From an uncultured Roseibium sp. (GTDB lineage: Bacteria; Pseudomonadota; Alphaproteobacteria; Rhizobiales; Stappiaceae): 64,000 nt of DNA. Position numbers and translations under genes: made by a program. The notes below the pieces were generated by a model. That model was given only the letters and a program-made list of their open reading frames with translations. It had not been told where the DNA came from and did not search any database. Positions 54,554 to 63,726 of this stretch are shown piece by piece (positions within the stretch are counted from its first letter, which is position 1; every line of letters starts with the position of its first letter). The DNA lies in the NCBI RefSeq assembly GCF_947494555.1, contig NZ_CANLVF010000005.1, positions 1 through 64,000 on the forward strand. The letters run 5' to 3'.

Positions 54554-55303
54554 ATGCTGGAGGCACCATTGAACACCATCGAAACAAGTCCGCTCAAACG
54601 CAAACTTTCCGCATTTGTCGCTTTGTCCGTTGATGAGCTTGTAGTCTTGGAGCGACTACACCAGCGCCGCAGAACATTCGTCGCGGGTCGAGATCTTGTG
54701 CATCAGGGACAGTCCAGGCAGGCTGCCTATATACTGGTTTCAGGATGGGTATGTTCTTACAAGACGCAATCTGACGGGACACGCCAGATTGTCGACGTCC
54801 AGATACCTGGCGACTTTCTTGGGTTGCGCAGCGTTCTGCTTCGCACCTCGGACCACAGCTTTGAACCGATCACCGATATTCAGGCGGTCGAAGTTCATGC
54901 TAACGATCTCCTTGACGCGTTTGCAAGGTTCCCTCGCTTGGCGGCCGCAGTATTGTGGGCCGCGTCACGGGACGAAGCCATGGTGGTCGAACACCTCGTT
55001 GGCCTCGGACGGCGTGACGCGGACGGGCGTATGGCCCATTTTTTGCTGGAGCTTGGCTCGAGATTGGCTCTGATTGGCATGGGTAGCCAGAGTGGCTACG
55101 ACTGTCCTTTGACACAGTATCACCTCGCCGATGCTTTGGGACTGAGCGCCGTGCACGTCAATCGTGTTTTACGGCAATTGCGTGAAAGCGGATTGGTCAC
55201 GTTTCGAAACGGCAAGGTGACGTTCCACGATCGTGACCGCCTGGTCGAATTTGCGGGGTTCGATCCTGAATATCTAGACCAAAACGGGCCATTGCTGAAG
55301 TAA
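54554..55303 (+). CDS. Crp/Fnr-family transcriptional regulator
   Basis: A 249-aa regulator. The cyclic-nucleotide-type beta-roll covers residues about 25–130 (FVAGRDLVHQGQ, YILVSGWVCSYK, VQIPGDFLGLRS) and the C-terminal HTH is LTQYHLADALGLSAVHVNRV. No Fnr-type cysteine cluster is present, so it is not an iron–sulphur sensor. It probably controls genes of the island. The divergent small gene may share its promoter region. Confidence 0.88.
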   Translation: MLEAPLNTIETSPLKRKLSAFVALSVDELVVLERLHQRRRTFVAGRDLVHQGQSRQAAYILVSGWVCSYKTQSDGTRQIVDVQIPGDFLGLRSVLLRTSDHSFEPITDIQAVEVHANDLLDAFARFPRLAAAVLWAASRDEAMVVEHLVGLGRRDADGRMAHFLLELGSRLALIGMGSQSGYDCPLTQYHLADALGLSAVHVNRVLRQLRESGLVTFRNGKVTFHDRDRLVEFAGFDPEYLDQNGPLLK

Positions 55304-55799
55304 ACTCATACTTGCGCGATGCCTATTTCTGGCCGACCAATTTCTTTGGAATGCGACCGGAAAGAACTAGGTGCAAAAGATGCCGCCGTTCTTGTCAATC
55401 TTTTCCTTGATTTTGTTGGCCCGAAAAAAACTTGTAAGCAAGATAGTAAATCCGCAGGTCACAATCTTAACCGCATCGGAACGAAAAAACTCCAAGCACT
55501 AACTTCGATCAGGATGTTTCCCCAAGGCTCCAAGTAGGATGAGCGGAGCGGTCGGGTACTCGGTCAATTTCTTGACACGCCTTTAAAGGCATTGACAAAG
55601 ACTGCGACAACAGGCGGGCCAATCTCATAAGCGGACTCGCAACGCTTGCCCCGAAAAACGAAGTTACCTCAAATAGTCACGCGTTGGAAAGGGGTTCATT
55701 AGTGCCGAGCCTGTTTTCAAGTGTCTACGTGCCTGCCGAAGCATTTGCTCGCAGGCTTTGAACGTGACGTGCGCATACATGCGAAGGAGTACTGCGGCT
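55304..55799. other. Intergenic region, no supported gene
   Basis: About 500 bp with weak, short frames only. The ribosome site of the next gene (AAGGAG at 55783–55788) lies at its end. Confidence 0.5.
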
Positions 55800-56282
55800 A
55801 TGGAGAAGAAATTGAAGAGGGACGGACCCAAGTCGGATTCCACAGATCTCGAGAGGCGGGTCCTAGCGCACGAGAGAATTTTACAATCTCTGATAGCGTA
55901 TATGTCCTGCTCTGAGCCCCGGTTTGTCAAACACCTCAAGACACGCTTTGTCGACACCAATTCGATGGCGCGCCGCGAACAAGACTATAGAGACGTTGAC
56001 GATTATGCCGAAGAATTCATGCGCGCGGTCATAAACCTCGGGGAAACCAGTGCCCTTCCAATATCGAGCGTTACAAAAACTGAAAGGGCCTCGAAGCATC
56101 CCATAAAACTGGCGCTTGCTTCAGTCCATATGCTTCCTCCGGAGACTGAGCAGGATCGGGTGCAGGTCCGGGAAAGAAATGGGATATGGGAAGTAAGGGT
56201 TGATGGCGCCTTTCTCGGGGACTATCAGAAATCGGAACACGCTAGGACGGCTGCCGCTCTGGCCAGGCTTTCACTCAAATGA
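55800..56282 (+). CDS. Hypothetical protein, first gene of HflKC operon
   Basis: A 160-aa soluble charged protein. The start is ATG 55800, with AAGGAG 11 bases upstream. It begins as a coiled-coil-like helix (DLERRVLAHERILQSLIAYM) and ends in a small beta-alpha unit (VRERNGIWEVRVDGAFLGDY, SEHARTAAALARLSLK) that resembles DUF2188-type modules. It overlaps the next gene as ATGA. Function unknown. Confidence 0.6.
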   Translation: MEKKLKRDGPKSDSTDLERRVLAHERILQSLIAYMSCSEPRFVKHLKTRFVDTNSMARREQDYRDVDDYAEEFMRAVINLGETSALPISSVTKTERASKHPIKLALASVHMLPPETEQDRVQVRERNGIWEVRVDGAFLGDYQKSEHARTAAALARLSLK

Positions 56283-57148
56283 GGAAGGGTCTGTCGTCTT
56301 CTGGCCGTTTGGAATGCTCAAGACGGGAAAGAAAGGGTGATATCCGGATCAGCCTGGGTTGCCGTCTTGATTTCAAGTTTCCGAAATCCACACCGATAAT
56401 TGCGATGCTCAACGTTGATGCAACACACTATTGCGACCTCGAGCAACTGGATTTTTTGACAACTACTCCTTGCGTGCCGATCGAGAGCTACAAGGATGTT
56501 TTTGGGAACTGGTGTTCCAGGCTGACAGCGCCGGCCGGCGCCTTCAGAATGGCGACGCAAGGCATCTTTTTTGATCATGGAAAGAAAGATCGGTTTTTTC
56601 CTGCTGCGTATCAGCACTCTGTACAAGATCTTCCATCCGACGCACTCGTGTTTCTATTGGGCAGCCGCTATTGCGATACTGATTTGCTGTCGCAAGAATC
56701 TTGGCGGCTGTTCGGAGAAACAAAGACAGGCTGGGCCAGGGTTCAGGCTATCTGTGACTATGTGCATCAGCAGGTGACCTTCGGCTATGAGCATGCACGC
56801 GCAACCCGAACGGCGTCCGAAACCCTGACCGAAGGGCGGGGTGTTTGCCGTGACTTCACCCACCTTGCGATCAGCTTCTGTCGATGCATGAACATCCCGG
56901 CCCGCTATTGCACGGGATACCTGAGTGATATCGGCGAGCCGGAACCGCATACCCCGTGTGATTTCGCAGCCTGGATGGAAGTCTTCCTGGCAAACCGATG
57001 GTGGATCTTCGATCCGCGCAACAACCAACGCCGCATCGCACGGTTTCTGATTGGCCGCGGAAGGGATGCTGCCGATGTCCCGCTTACACAAACCTTTGGC
57101 GAAAATACTTTAGGAAATTTCGAGGTTTGGACCGAGATTTCCAATTGA
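56279..57148 (+). CDS. Transglutaminase-like protein with altered triad
   Basis: A 289-aa protein of a second transglutaminase-like subfamily. The family core begins near residue 21 (DIRISLGCRLDFKFP) and includes VFGNWCSRLTAPAG and LVFLLGSRYCDTD. The catalytic Cys is in GVCRDFTHL (near 188) and the Asp in WWIFDPRNN, but where a His is normal (xHAW) the sequence reads FAAWMEVF. The same Ala may be normal in part of this subfamily. The start overlaps the previous gene (ATGA); the first 20 residues look extra. Confidence 0.82.
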   Translation: MRKGLSSSGRLECSRRERKGDIRISLGCRLDFKFPKSTPIIAMLNVDATHYCDLEQLDFLTTTPCVPIESYKDVFGNWCSRLTAPAGAFRMATQGIFFDHGKKDRFFPAAYQHSVQDLPSDALVFLLGSRYCDTDLLSQESWRLFGETKTGWARVQAICDYVHQQVTFGYEHARATRTASETLTEGRGVCRDFTHLAISFCRCMNIPARYCTGYLSDIGEPEPHTPCDFAAWMEVFLANRWWIFDPRNNQRRIARFLIGRGRDAADVPLTQTFGENTLGNFEVWTEISN

Positions 57149-57287
57149 GACTAACTTCGATCAGCACACGACCGGCCGGGTCCATCTAAATTCTTTGAAA
57201 CAGTCTCGCCTTCCTATGAAATCATCGACCAAGACGATTCTGGGAGCTTGATTGAAGCACAACCAATTAAAAACGGCGGATATTGCC

Positions 57288-57584
57288 ATGAACACCCGAT
57301 CGACCAGATCGACGGTGAAGTTCTTCCACCCCTTCTCTTTAAATAGGCAATCGGAAGTCCTGCCTGCCGGAGACTACGAAGTCCTTGTCGAAGAAGAACT
57401 TCTTCAGGATATGAATTTCCTCGGATACCGAAAGACGGCGACGTATCTGATCGTTGCTGGCAAGGGGAAGACCGTGATGCGGGAAATCTCCGGAAACGAT
57501 CTGGAAGCCGTGCTCAACCGAGACCGGGCCGCCAACGATGACAGACAAAACAGCAAGGCAGCTCCTGCGGAGGACTTGAAATGA
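57288..57584 (+). CDS. Hypothetical 98-aa protein
   Basis: A conserved small protein (FFHPFSLNRQSEVLPAGDYE, VEEELLQDMNFLGYRKTATY), all-beta looking, of a type seen in alphaproteobacterial genomes but without function. ATG 57288 is used; an upstream ATG 57252 adds 12 residues. It overlaps the next gene as ATGA. Confidence 0.65.
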   Translation: MNTRSTRSTVKFFHPFSLNRQSEVLPAGDYEVLVEEELLQDMNFLGYRKTATYLIVAGKGKTVMREISGNDLEAVLNRDRAANDDRQNSKAAPAEDLK

Positions 57585-57934
57585 ACATTCCCGAATGGCT
57601 GAAACCTGTTGCGCTCGGCGTCGTGATCGGCGCAATTGCCGTGAGCGCGGTGGGATTTTCCTGGGGCGGCTGGGTAACCGGTGGAAACGCGACACAGATG
57701 GCGAACAGGCTGTCACAAGACAAAGTAATTGCAGCGCTCGTGCCGGTTTGCGTCAACCTATCCCGCACCGACGCAGAACGCGCCACGAAGCTGGCGAAGA
57801 TTCGTAAAACCTCTGCATACCAGCGAAGGAATGCGCTCATGGAAACTGGATGGGCGACGGTTCCTGGTTCGGATAGCTCCGACCGAGATTTGGCGCAAGC
57901 CTGCCTGGCCGCACTCGAACTCGACAAATCGTGA
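57581..57934 (+). CDS. Hypothetical 117-aa membrane-anchored protein
   Basis: A protein with one N-terminal hydrophobic helix (KPVALGVVIGAIAVSAVGFS) and a soluble part containing VPVCVNLS, YQRRNALMETGWATVPG and QACLAAL. Two well spaced cysteines occur. The family is seen in alphaproteobacteria without a function. ATGA overlap with its upstream gene. Confidence 0.65.
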   Translation: MNIPEWLKPVALGVVIGAIAVSAVGFSWGGWVTGGNATQMANRLSQDKVIAALVPVCVNLSRTDAERATKLAKIRKTSAYQRRNALMETGWATVPGSDSSDRDLAQACLAALELDKS

Positions 57935-57949
57935 GCGGGAGCGCTCATC

Positions 57950-58159
57950 ATGCCAGAAAGTACACTTGGTTCGATGTTCGCAGAGAATCTCCAACATCAA
58001 GACCATGCCGCAGCGGATACCGTTGCTTTCTACGTGAAGGAAGATCTCACACTTAAGGACTTTTTTCGCCGTAAGCAGCGAAATGGCCGAAGGGAGACTT
58101 TTGCCATCCAGGCGGCGGAAAATGAAGGCATGCGGGTTTTCGTGAACGAGCCGGAATAA
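57950..58159 (+). CDS. Hypothetical 69-aa protein
   Basis: A small soluble protein (MPESTLGSMFAENLQHQDHA, VKEDLTLKDFFRRKQRN) with no membrane segment. GGGAG lies 9–10 bases before the ATG, 15 bp after the previous gene. Not recognised. Confidence 0.5.
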   Translation: MPESTLGSMFAENLQHQDHAAADTVAFYVKEDLTLKDFFRRKQRNGRRETFAIQAAENEGMRVFVNEPE

Positions 58160-58280
58160 GAGCAAAGCCTGTCTCGGCGATCAGCCGGGCGATGCCGAAC
58201 GCCTGACAATTCACTTTGAAGAACGAGAGCAATCCGTCCCGATCAGCCGGCGCGCAAGTGATTCTCGGGAAAGAGCTGTC

Positions 58281-59348
58281 ATGACATTGGAAAACAAAAG
58301 TCCTCCCGGTTCGGGTCCTTGGGGCACGGGGCCGGGAGACCGTTCATCGGATATCGACACTTTTCTGCGGCATGGTCGCCAGCGCTTCGGTGGCATTTTA
58401 CCGGGTGGCTTTCCCTCGGGCCGCGGACTTTTGGTCGCCGGCGCACTTAGCTTTGCCGCTTACGGGCTCTGGTCATCCTACTACACCGTACCCAGTGACT
58501 CCGTAGCAGTCATTCAGCGTTTCGGAAAGTTCGTCGCGGAAGTCCCGCCCGGGCTACATTTCAAGTTCCCCCTCGGGATCGACACAGCGACGATTGTCCC
58601 GGTCAAGCGTCAATTGAAGCAGGAATTCGGCTTCACCACGCCAGGTGGCAACGATCCCTATCAAAGTCCCACCGACGGCCGGCGCGAGACCGAGATGGTT
58701 ACCGGCGACCTGAATGCGGCGTTGGTCGAATGGGTGGTTCAATATCGTATTTCGGATCCGGTCAAGTTTCTGTTCGAGGTGCGAGAGCCCGCCGCCACGC
58801 TTCGCTATGTTTCGGAATCCGTCATGCGCGAAGTGGTTGGTGACCGCACTGTCGACGAAGTCATCACGATCGGCCGGCAGGAAATCGAAAGCGAAGCACT
58901 CCTGAAGATGCAGGCTCTGGCCACGAAATACGCCATGGGCATCAGCATCGACCAGGTTCAGCTCAAGAACATCAACCCACCTGAGCCCGTCCAGTCCTCG
59001 TTCAATGAAGTCAACCAGGCGCAGCAGGAAAAGGAGCGTCTGATCAACGAGGCCCGCCGGGAATACAACAAGGTCATCCCGCTGGCGGAAGGCGAAAAGG
59101 ACCAGCGTATTCGTGAGGCGGATGGCTATCGGTTGAAAAGGATCAACGAGGCCGAAGGCGACGCGTCGCGCTTTACTGCGCTCTTGACCGAATATCTGAA
59201 AGCACCGGATGTAACCCGCCGGCGGATCTACATCGAAACCCTTCAGGATGTGATGCCCGGTATCGAATCGAAGATCATCGTTGACGGATCAACCGGCAGC
59301 ATCCTGCCGCTTCTCAATCTCGACCGTCAAAAGGAAAACCGGCCATGA
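58281..59348 (+). CDS. hflK: Membrane protease regulator HflK
   Basis: A 355-aa SPFH/prohibitin-family protein with a Pro/Gly-rich N-terminus, one membrane helix (residues about 52–72) and the SPFH domain (SDSVAVIQRFGKFVAEVPPG). A C-terminal coiled coil contains NEARREYNKVIPLAEGEKDQ. With HflC it forms a cage around FtsH and controls protease access. It is followed by hflC with an ATGA overlap. A core-genome copy elsewhere is likely but not seen. Confidence 0.93.
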   Translation: MTLENKSPPGSGPWGTGPGDRSSDIDTFLRHGRQRFGGILPGGFPSGRGLLVAGALSFAAYGLWSSYYTVPSDSVAVIQRFGKFVAEVPPGLHFKFPLGIDTATIVPVKRQLKQEFGFTTPGGNDPYQSPTDGRRETEMVTGDLNAALVEWVVQYRISDPVKFLFEVREPAATLRYVSESVMREVVGDRTVDEVITIGRQEIESEALLKMQALATKYAMGISIDQVQLKNINPPEPVQSSFNEVNQAQQEKERLINEARREYNKVIPLAEGEKDQRIREADGYRLKRINEAEGDASRFTALLTEYLKAPDVTRRRIYIETLQDVMPGIESKIIVDGSTGSILPLLNLDRQKENRP

Positions 59349-60379
59349 AGATCGTATGGGGACTTCTTGCCGGGATTGGAGCCGTTGCCGTTGTGTCAGC
59401 CTCCACTGCCATTTACACCGTTGGCGAAATTGAACAGGCAATCATCACCCAGTTCGGTAAGCCTGTGGGAGAACCGGTTACCACGTCGGGTCTCAAACTG
59501 AAACTTCCCTTCGTTCAGGACGTCAACCGGATTGATCGCCGGGTTCTGGAATGGGATGGCAACCCTTCCGACATGCCAACAAAAGACAAGCTGTATATTT
59601 CCGTCGACCTGTTCGCCCGCTGGAAGATCACCGACCCTTTGCAATACTTTCTCCGACTTCGCGACGAACGAAGCGCCCAGTCCCGGCTCGACGACATTTT
59701 GGGCAGCGAGACACGCAATGCGGTTGCAAAGCACGAGCTGATCGAGATCATCCGGACGACAAGAGGGCGTACCCCCTTGCGAGACACACTCCTTACGGAC
59801 GAGGAACTTGCGCAGGATATCGGGTCGCTTGTTCCCATCCAGAAAGGTCGGGAACTTGTCGAGAGGGAAATATTCGAGGCAGCGGCCGAGAAGGTCCGCG
59901 TCTTCGGAATTGCGCTGCTCGACATCCGGTTCAAGCGCATCAATTACAACGAGAGCGTCCGGCCAAAAATTTACGACCGGATGGTCTCGGAACGCCGGCA
60001 GATCGCCGAGCGCTTCTTGTCGGAGGGCAACGGCGAGGCCGCACGTATTCGCGGTAACCGTGTGCGCGATCTGAACAAGATCCAGTCCGAAGCCTATCGG
60101 GAGGTGGAGGAAATCCGTGGAGTGGCCGATGCAGCCGCTGCCGACATTTACGCCCGGGCCTACAACACAACCGTGCAAGCCGCGGAATTCTACGAGTTTA
60201 CCCGGACAATGCAGGCCTACAAGGACATGATATCCTCTGGAACGACCCTTGTCTTGTCGACGGACAGTGATCTCTTCAAGTTCTTGAGGGGTATGCAGGC
60301 TAAAGTCGGGAAACCGGACCGCCGCCAGCCGGATAGCGGCGGCGAATTGGTCAGTGACCTGACAGAGAGCAAGCAATGA
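59345..60379 (+). CDS. hflC: Membrane protease regulator HflC
   Basis: A 344-aa SPFH protein with an N-terminal membrane helix (LLAGIGAVAVVSASTAIYTV) and the typical VGEIEQAIITQFGKPVGEP, WKITDPLQYFLRL and VFGIALLDIRFKRINYNESV. Pairs with HflK. Its end overlaps a further gene of unknown function as ATGA, so that gene probably belongs to the same complex or response. Confidence 0.93.
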   Translation: MKIVWGLLAGIGAVAVVSASTAIYTVGEIEQAIITQFGKPVGEPVTTSGLKLKLPFVQDVNRIDRRVLEWDGNPSDMPTKDKLYISVDLFARWKITDPLQYFLRLRDERSAQSRLDDILGSETRNAVAKHELIEIIRTTRGRTPLRDTLLTDEELAQDIGSLVPIQKGRELVEREIFEAAAEKVRVFGIALLDIRFKRINYNESVRPKIYDRMVSERRQIAERFLSEGNGEAARIRGNRVRDLNKIQSEAYREVEEIRGVADAAAADIYARAYNTTVQAAEFYEFTRTMQAYKDMISSGTTLVLSTDSDLFKFLRGMQAKVGKPDRRQPDSGGELVSDLTESKQ

Positions 60380-60798
60380 CCAAGTCGGTTTCGACCGAAA
60401 AGTCGGGACTACCCAATTGGAAACAGTCCGAACCTGCACCCATTTCGGTGCCTTCTCCCGATCCGTTCAATTTCATGAACCGCGCGCTTGAAAATTGGGA
60501 CGGCGAGGGAGGAGCACTTGCGCAGGATTCCATGCACTGTGAATATGGCAAGCGTGTCGAAGCTGACGGCTCCTGGACGATTTACCACGTCTTTACCGGC
60601 AGCCCGGCAACAATTGGCGGCAATCTGATGCAGGACATGAACGCAAAAGACGCACTGGATCAAATGACAATAACAAATGCCGGCAATTCCACACGGCGGG
60701 CGGCACGTGCAAAGATCTTGAAGGTGCGATTTTTGGCTACCTGGTGGGTTCGACTAACCAAATACTTCCGATTTTTCTACTTCTTGCTGCCAGTGTGA
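60376..60798 (+). CDS. Hypothetical protein coupled to hflC
   Basis: A 140-aa protein of unknown family, starting at ATG 60376 in an ATGA overlap with hflC. The middle (NFMNRALENWDGEGGALAQD, YHVFTGSPATIGG) looks conserved, while the hydrophobic basic C-terminus (RFLATWWVRLTKYFRFFYFL) may be an amphipathic membrane contact. A terminator follows within 20 bp. No motif gives a function. Confidence 0.55.
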   Translation: MTKSVSTEKSGLPNWKQSEPAPISVPSPDPFNFMNRALENWDGEGGALAQDSMHCEYGKRVEADGSWTIYHVFTGSPATIGGNLMQDMNAKDALDQMTITNAGNSTRRAARAKILKVRFLATWWVRLTKYFRFFYFLLPV

Positions 60799-60813
60799 TC
60801 AAGCTTCTCGTTC

Positions 60814-60843
60814 GCCGACCCCTCATGGCGTCGGCCGTTTTTT
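60814..60843 (+). terminator. Terminator of HflKC operon
   Basis: GCCGAC (60814–60819) pairs with GTCGGC (60830–60835), 10-nt loop, followed by CG and six T (60838–60843). It ends the plus-strand operon running from 55800. Confidence 0.8.
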
Positions 60844-60860
60844 GAGGAGATCGATTGCGG

Positions 60861-61073
60861 CTATGGTTCGAGATGAGACCTAATTGAGCCCTCCAATTCT
60901 TCCGCAATATTGAGCGAAGATTGAAGAACTTTCGTTTCGTTCGAGGCGTCAGATCCCTGTTCCATGATGGCGACAGGTAATTCAAGCTTGCCAGCCGCAG
61001 TGTTCACGCGAACATAATACAGAAGCTGGCCACAGGGCCGCACTTCAACTTTCGTCAGCTTGATCTCTGACAT
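60861..61073 (-). CDS. Hypothetical 70-aa protein
   Basis: A small acidic soluble protein (MSEIKLTKVEVRPCGQLLYY, KLELPVAIMEQGS, ELEGSIRSHLEP). AGGAG is 8 bases before ATG 61073. Not recognised; likely conserved in similar islands. Confidence 0.55.
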   Translation of the reverse strand: MSEIKLTKVEVRPCGQLLYYVRVNTAAGKLELPVAIMEQGSDASNETKVLQSSLNIAEELEGSIRSHLEP

Positions 61074-61153
61074 TGTCAGTCTCCTATATAGACATTCACG
61101 CACCACTGGAATTCGCGAGAGCTTGGGCTTTCTGCCTTGCAACGCGCAAAGCC

Positions 61154-61462
61154 TTACCTTTGGTAAATCGTTTTTTTGATTACAAGCGCGTTGCCCTGGG
61201 TTGCTTCGGCAATCGCCACGGGTTCGAGGTTGTCCTGGGTGACCATATGTTCGTGCAACTCCAGATCATTGCGGATCCGGTATTGCGGTGTGTCACCGAT
61301 GCAGGGCATCAACGCGGTAATGCGGAAGGATACGCCACGACTTGAGGACGTCATCGGGGGGGCGTTCTTCATTCTGACACATTGTCCGATGGCAAAACGG
61401 TGTTCTGAAAGAGTTGGCGCCTTTCGGTTGAGCCAATTTTGTTGGTTATTTTCGTTAATCAT
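61154..61462 (-). CDS. Hypothetical 102-aa protein, SH3-like fold
   Basis: A protein with RFAIGQCVRMKN, FRITALMPCIGDTPQYRIRN and DNLEPVAI, reminiscent of small beta-barrel proteins in alphaproteobacteria (the motif YRIRNxxExxE). ATG 61462 preceded by AAGGATC. The longer frame upstream is unlikely. Function unknown. Confidence 0.6.
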   Translation of the reverse strand: MINENNQQNWLNRKAPTLSEHRFAIGQCVRMKNAPPMTSSSRGVSFRITALMPCIGDTPQYRIRNDLELHEHMVTQDNLEPVAIAEATQGNALVIKKTIYQR

Positions 61463-62300
61463 GATCCTTTTCCTTCGCATTTTCCATCCTGTATACCTTG
61501 GCAAGGCTGTCATTCGACTGTTGTTCATGATCCTGGGCCGTCGGGCCACAGAACCATGAGCGACGAGAGACATCGGGCCAAGCATTCGAGGAAAGCTTGA
61601 AAGTGTTGCATGAATCGCGTCGATCGAAACTGATGCATGTTGGTCAGCGCTGGAAAAGCTGGGATCTCTTTGTCATAATCTCTGAGCTAAGGGATAGGGT
61701 TTGCGTGCTCTTCGGCGAAAAGAACTGCGCGAGGACAAAAGTGTGTATTTGCTACTAAGTTGACGATTAACGGCTCCGAAACTCGTGGCACGGATTATCA
61801 GTGGCAGATGTATATGTTTGGTTCGAGGTCAGCGTGCCGACGGGCACAGCTCTTGCTCCCGTCTGATCGACGCAGGGCGAATGGCAAGTTTCGTCAGTCG
61901 ACAGCCAAAACCAGACTGTACCCTCTCGGCCTCATAGCAGCCTTTAGCAATGCACTTGCGGGACTCTTTTTATACACAGGCAGGCAAACGACAAACCCAA
62001 GTACGTCCATTTTCGTTCGTCGCACGAATTGACACCAGCCGACGCTTCTTTATTTGGAACTGGAAGTTTTCACGAGACGCTGAGAAACTTGAAACCCTCA
62101 CTCCCGAGATAATGATATGTTCGTTCTGGGCTTCTTCAGCAAACAAAACTCACAGGAAGCCAATTCTCAGCGTTCAACTTTTGTTCGCACGGAGATCAAG
62201 AACGAAAGTTTCATCAATTCTGCATTTCCCAGACAGTCAGCTTTTGATTGGAAACATAAACAATTGCAAAATTGGCACTTTCCACAATCAGGCCACACTT
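61463..62300. other. AT-rich right end of the island
   Basis: About 840 bp without a supported gene. Base composition is more AT-rich than the chromosome, as expected near attR. Plus-strand frames are irregular. Confidence 0.55.
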
Positions 62301-62342
62301 TTGGTAAGGGAGAGGTCGAGAGTTCAAATCTCTCCGGCAGCA
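62301..62342 (+). repeat. attR, 42-bp direct repeat
   Basis: A 42-bp copy of the tRNA-Thr 3' part, TTGGTAAGGG to GGCAGCA, identical to 34377–34418. It is followed by TCATCG, not CCA, so the original chromosomal tRNA-Thr probably lacked an encoded CCA and the island brought one. It marks the right boundary of the element. Confidence 0.93.
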
Positions 62343-62440
62343 TCATCGTATCCCAATAGCTTCAAAGACTTATTACTTTTCGGCATTGTCCTGATCAGCC
62401 CCACCTGATTGATCCGTTTTGATTGTTAGCACTGCACTAC

Positions 62441-63424
62441 TCACCGCTCCGGCGGTGAAAAAGCAAGCAGCATTTGATCGAGCCCTTCATGCGCCACTGC
62501 AACCATCTCTTCGGGGCTCAAACCCTGCGCACCCTGCCCGGTCTGGGCGACGCCCAGCTGACTTTCGCCAATCCTACGCCAGACGAAACAACTCTGAAAC
62601 CGGTGCCCAACGCTTTGGCATAGAGCACCGTCTTGTGCATCACCAAATGACAATACGTCGCTGTCTTGCTCACGGTTGAACCACTGAAGATAATAGTCGA
62701 TTTCAGACCTGTCATACCTGCCGATCTTCACAGTATCGAGCTGCTTCATCACTGAAGGATCCAAGTGTGAACAAAACGCACGCTTGTGCGTTCGACAGAC
62801 AGCCTCGACGGTTTCCGCGTGTGAAACCGGTGTGATCCACAGCCTCGCCGTTTCTATCCGTTCGTCATGTCTACACAAACGAGCCAATGCAAGCTTGTCG
62901 CCGGGCAATGATGAATAGCGAGCCTGAAACCGAAGACGCTCATCTCCTGCCTGCGTGCTGTCAAAACGAACGCGAAGCTCGGGGTAAACCCGATAGCTCA
63001 CGCCGCCCACCACATCCACATCAAGATGCGATGTTGCACACTCATTTTGTGGCACGGACTGATCCCATACCACATAGCCTGCAGCGACCAACCCCGGCAT
63101 CGCCGCTGCAACCAGCGTGAGCGCTCCACTGTGAGTGGTCAACCAACGGAACACAAGATGAGCGCTACCCACCCATAAAAACGTTGCGACGAGGGTCGCG
63201 CCCAAGTAGCTGCCGACCAGTATCGGCAGCAAACCCGCGTATTCTCGCCCCCACTCGGTGACCAAGCAGAGATATCCAAAGACTGCCAATGCCACGAAAA
63301 AAGGTAGCGCGAACAGAAGCTTCCGCCCCTTCAGAACAAATGCATAAGCAAAAGAAAAGCTTGAAAACAGAGCAAACCCGATCATCGCTAATGCGTCCAA
63401 AGTGCCGGGATAAATCGGAAACAA
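62441..63424 (-). CDS. Hypothetical membrane protein
   Basis: A 327-aa protein with four N-terminal hydrophobic segments (ALAMIGFALFSSFSFAYAFV, LLFALPFFVALAVFGYLCL, LLPILVGSYLGATLVATFLW, ALTLVAAAMPGLVAAGYVVW) and a soluble domain of about 200 residues. A TTG start at 63424 is the only upstream choice; ATG 63385 is possible. No family recognised. Confidence 0.6.
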   Translation of the reverse strand: MFPIYPGTLDALAMIGFALFSSFSFAYAFVLKGRKLLFALPFFVALAVFGYLCLVTEWGREYAGLLPILVGSYLGATLVATFLWVGSAHLVFRWLTTHSGALTLVAAAMPGLVAAGYVVWDQSVPQNECATSHLDVDVVGGVSYRVYPELRVRFDSTQAGDERLRFQARYSSLPGDKLALARLCRHDERIETARLWITPVSHAETVEAVCRTHKRAFCSHLDPSVMKQLDTVKIGRYDRSEIDYYLQWFNREQDSDVLSFGDAQDGALCQSVGHRFQSCFVWRRIGESQLGVAQTGQGAQGLSPEEMVAVAHEGLDQMLLAFSPPER

Positions 63425-63726
63425 GAATACAACTCACGTTTAAAAATCCGAAGGCACCACACATTATGCGAGTGCCCCCTGTCAAGCATAGGTGCGGTAG
63501 CAAGCCGCAATCGCTACTGTATTGAGATCGCGGCGGCTATCAAGGAGCGCCAACTCGGAGCTCTTCAGCGGTCAAGTGCGGCGCCGCAGCGAACAAAAAT
63601 GTCGGCCTCGCTGCCAACAAGAAACGCCAATCGCTGAGGTCACAAGCACTTGATCCGGGATGCAAGCTGGGACACATTTGCTATCGTCTCCCCTGGCCAT
63701 TCATGGGGCTTTGGCTCCACTGAAGC
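63425..63726. other. Intergenic region, no supported gene
   Basis: About 300 bp between the membrane protein and the amidase gene. No supported gene. Confidence 0.5.

Noticed and set aside
39000..61500. EcfG-type general stress promoters (GGAAC-N16/17-CGTT) before cargo genes
   Set aside because: I looked upstream of the PRC-barrel, kinase, small membrane, NhaA, Crp and hflK genes and found no convincing match.
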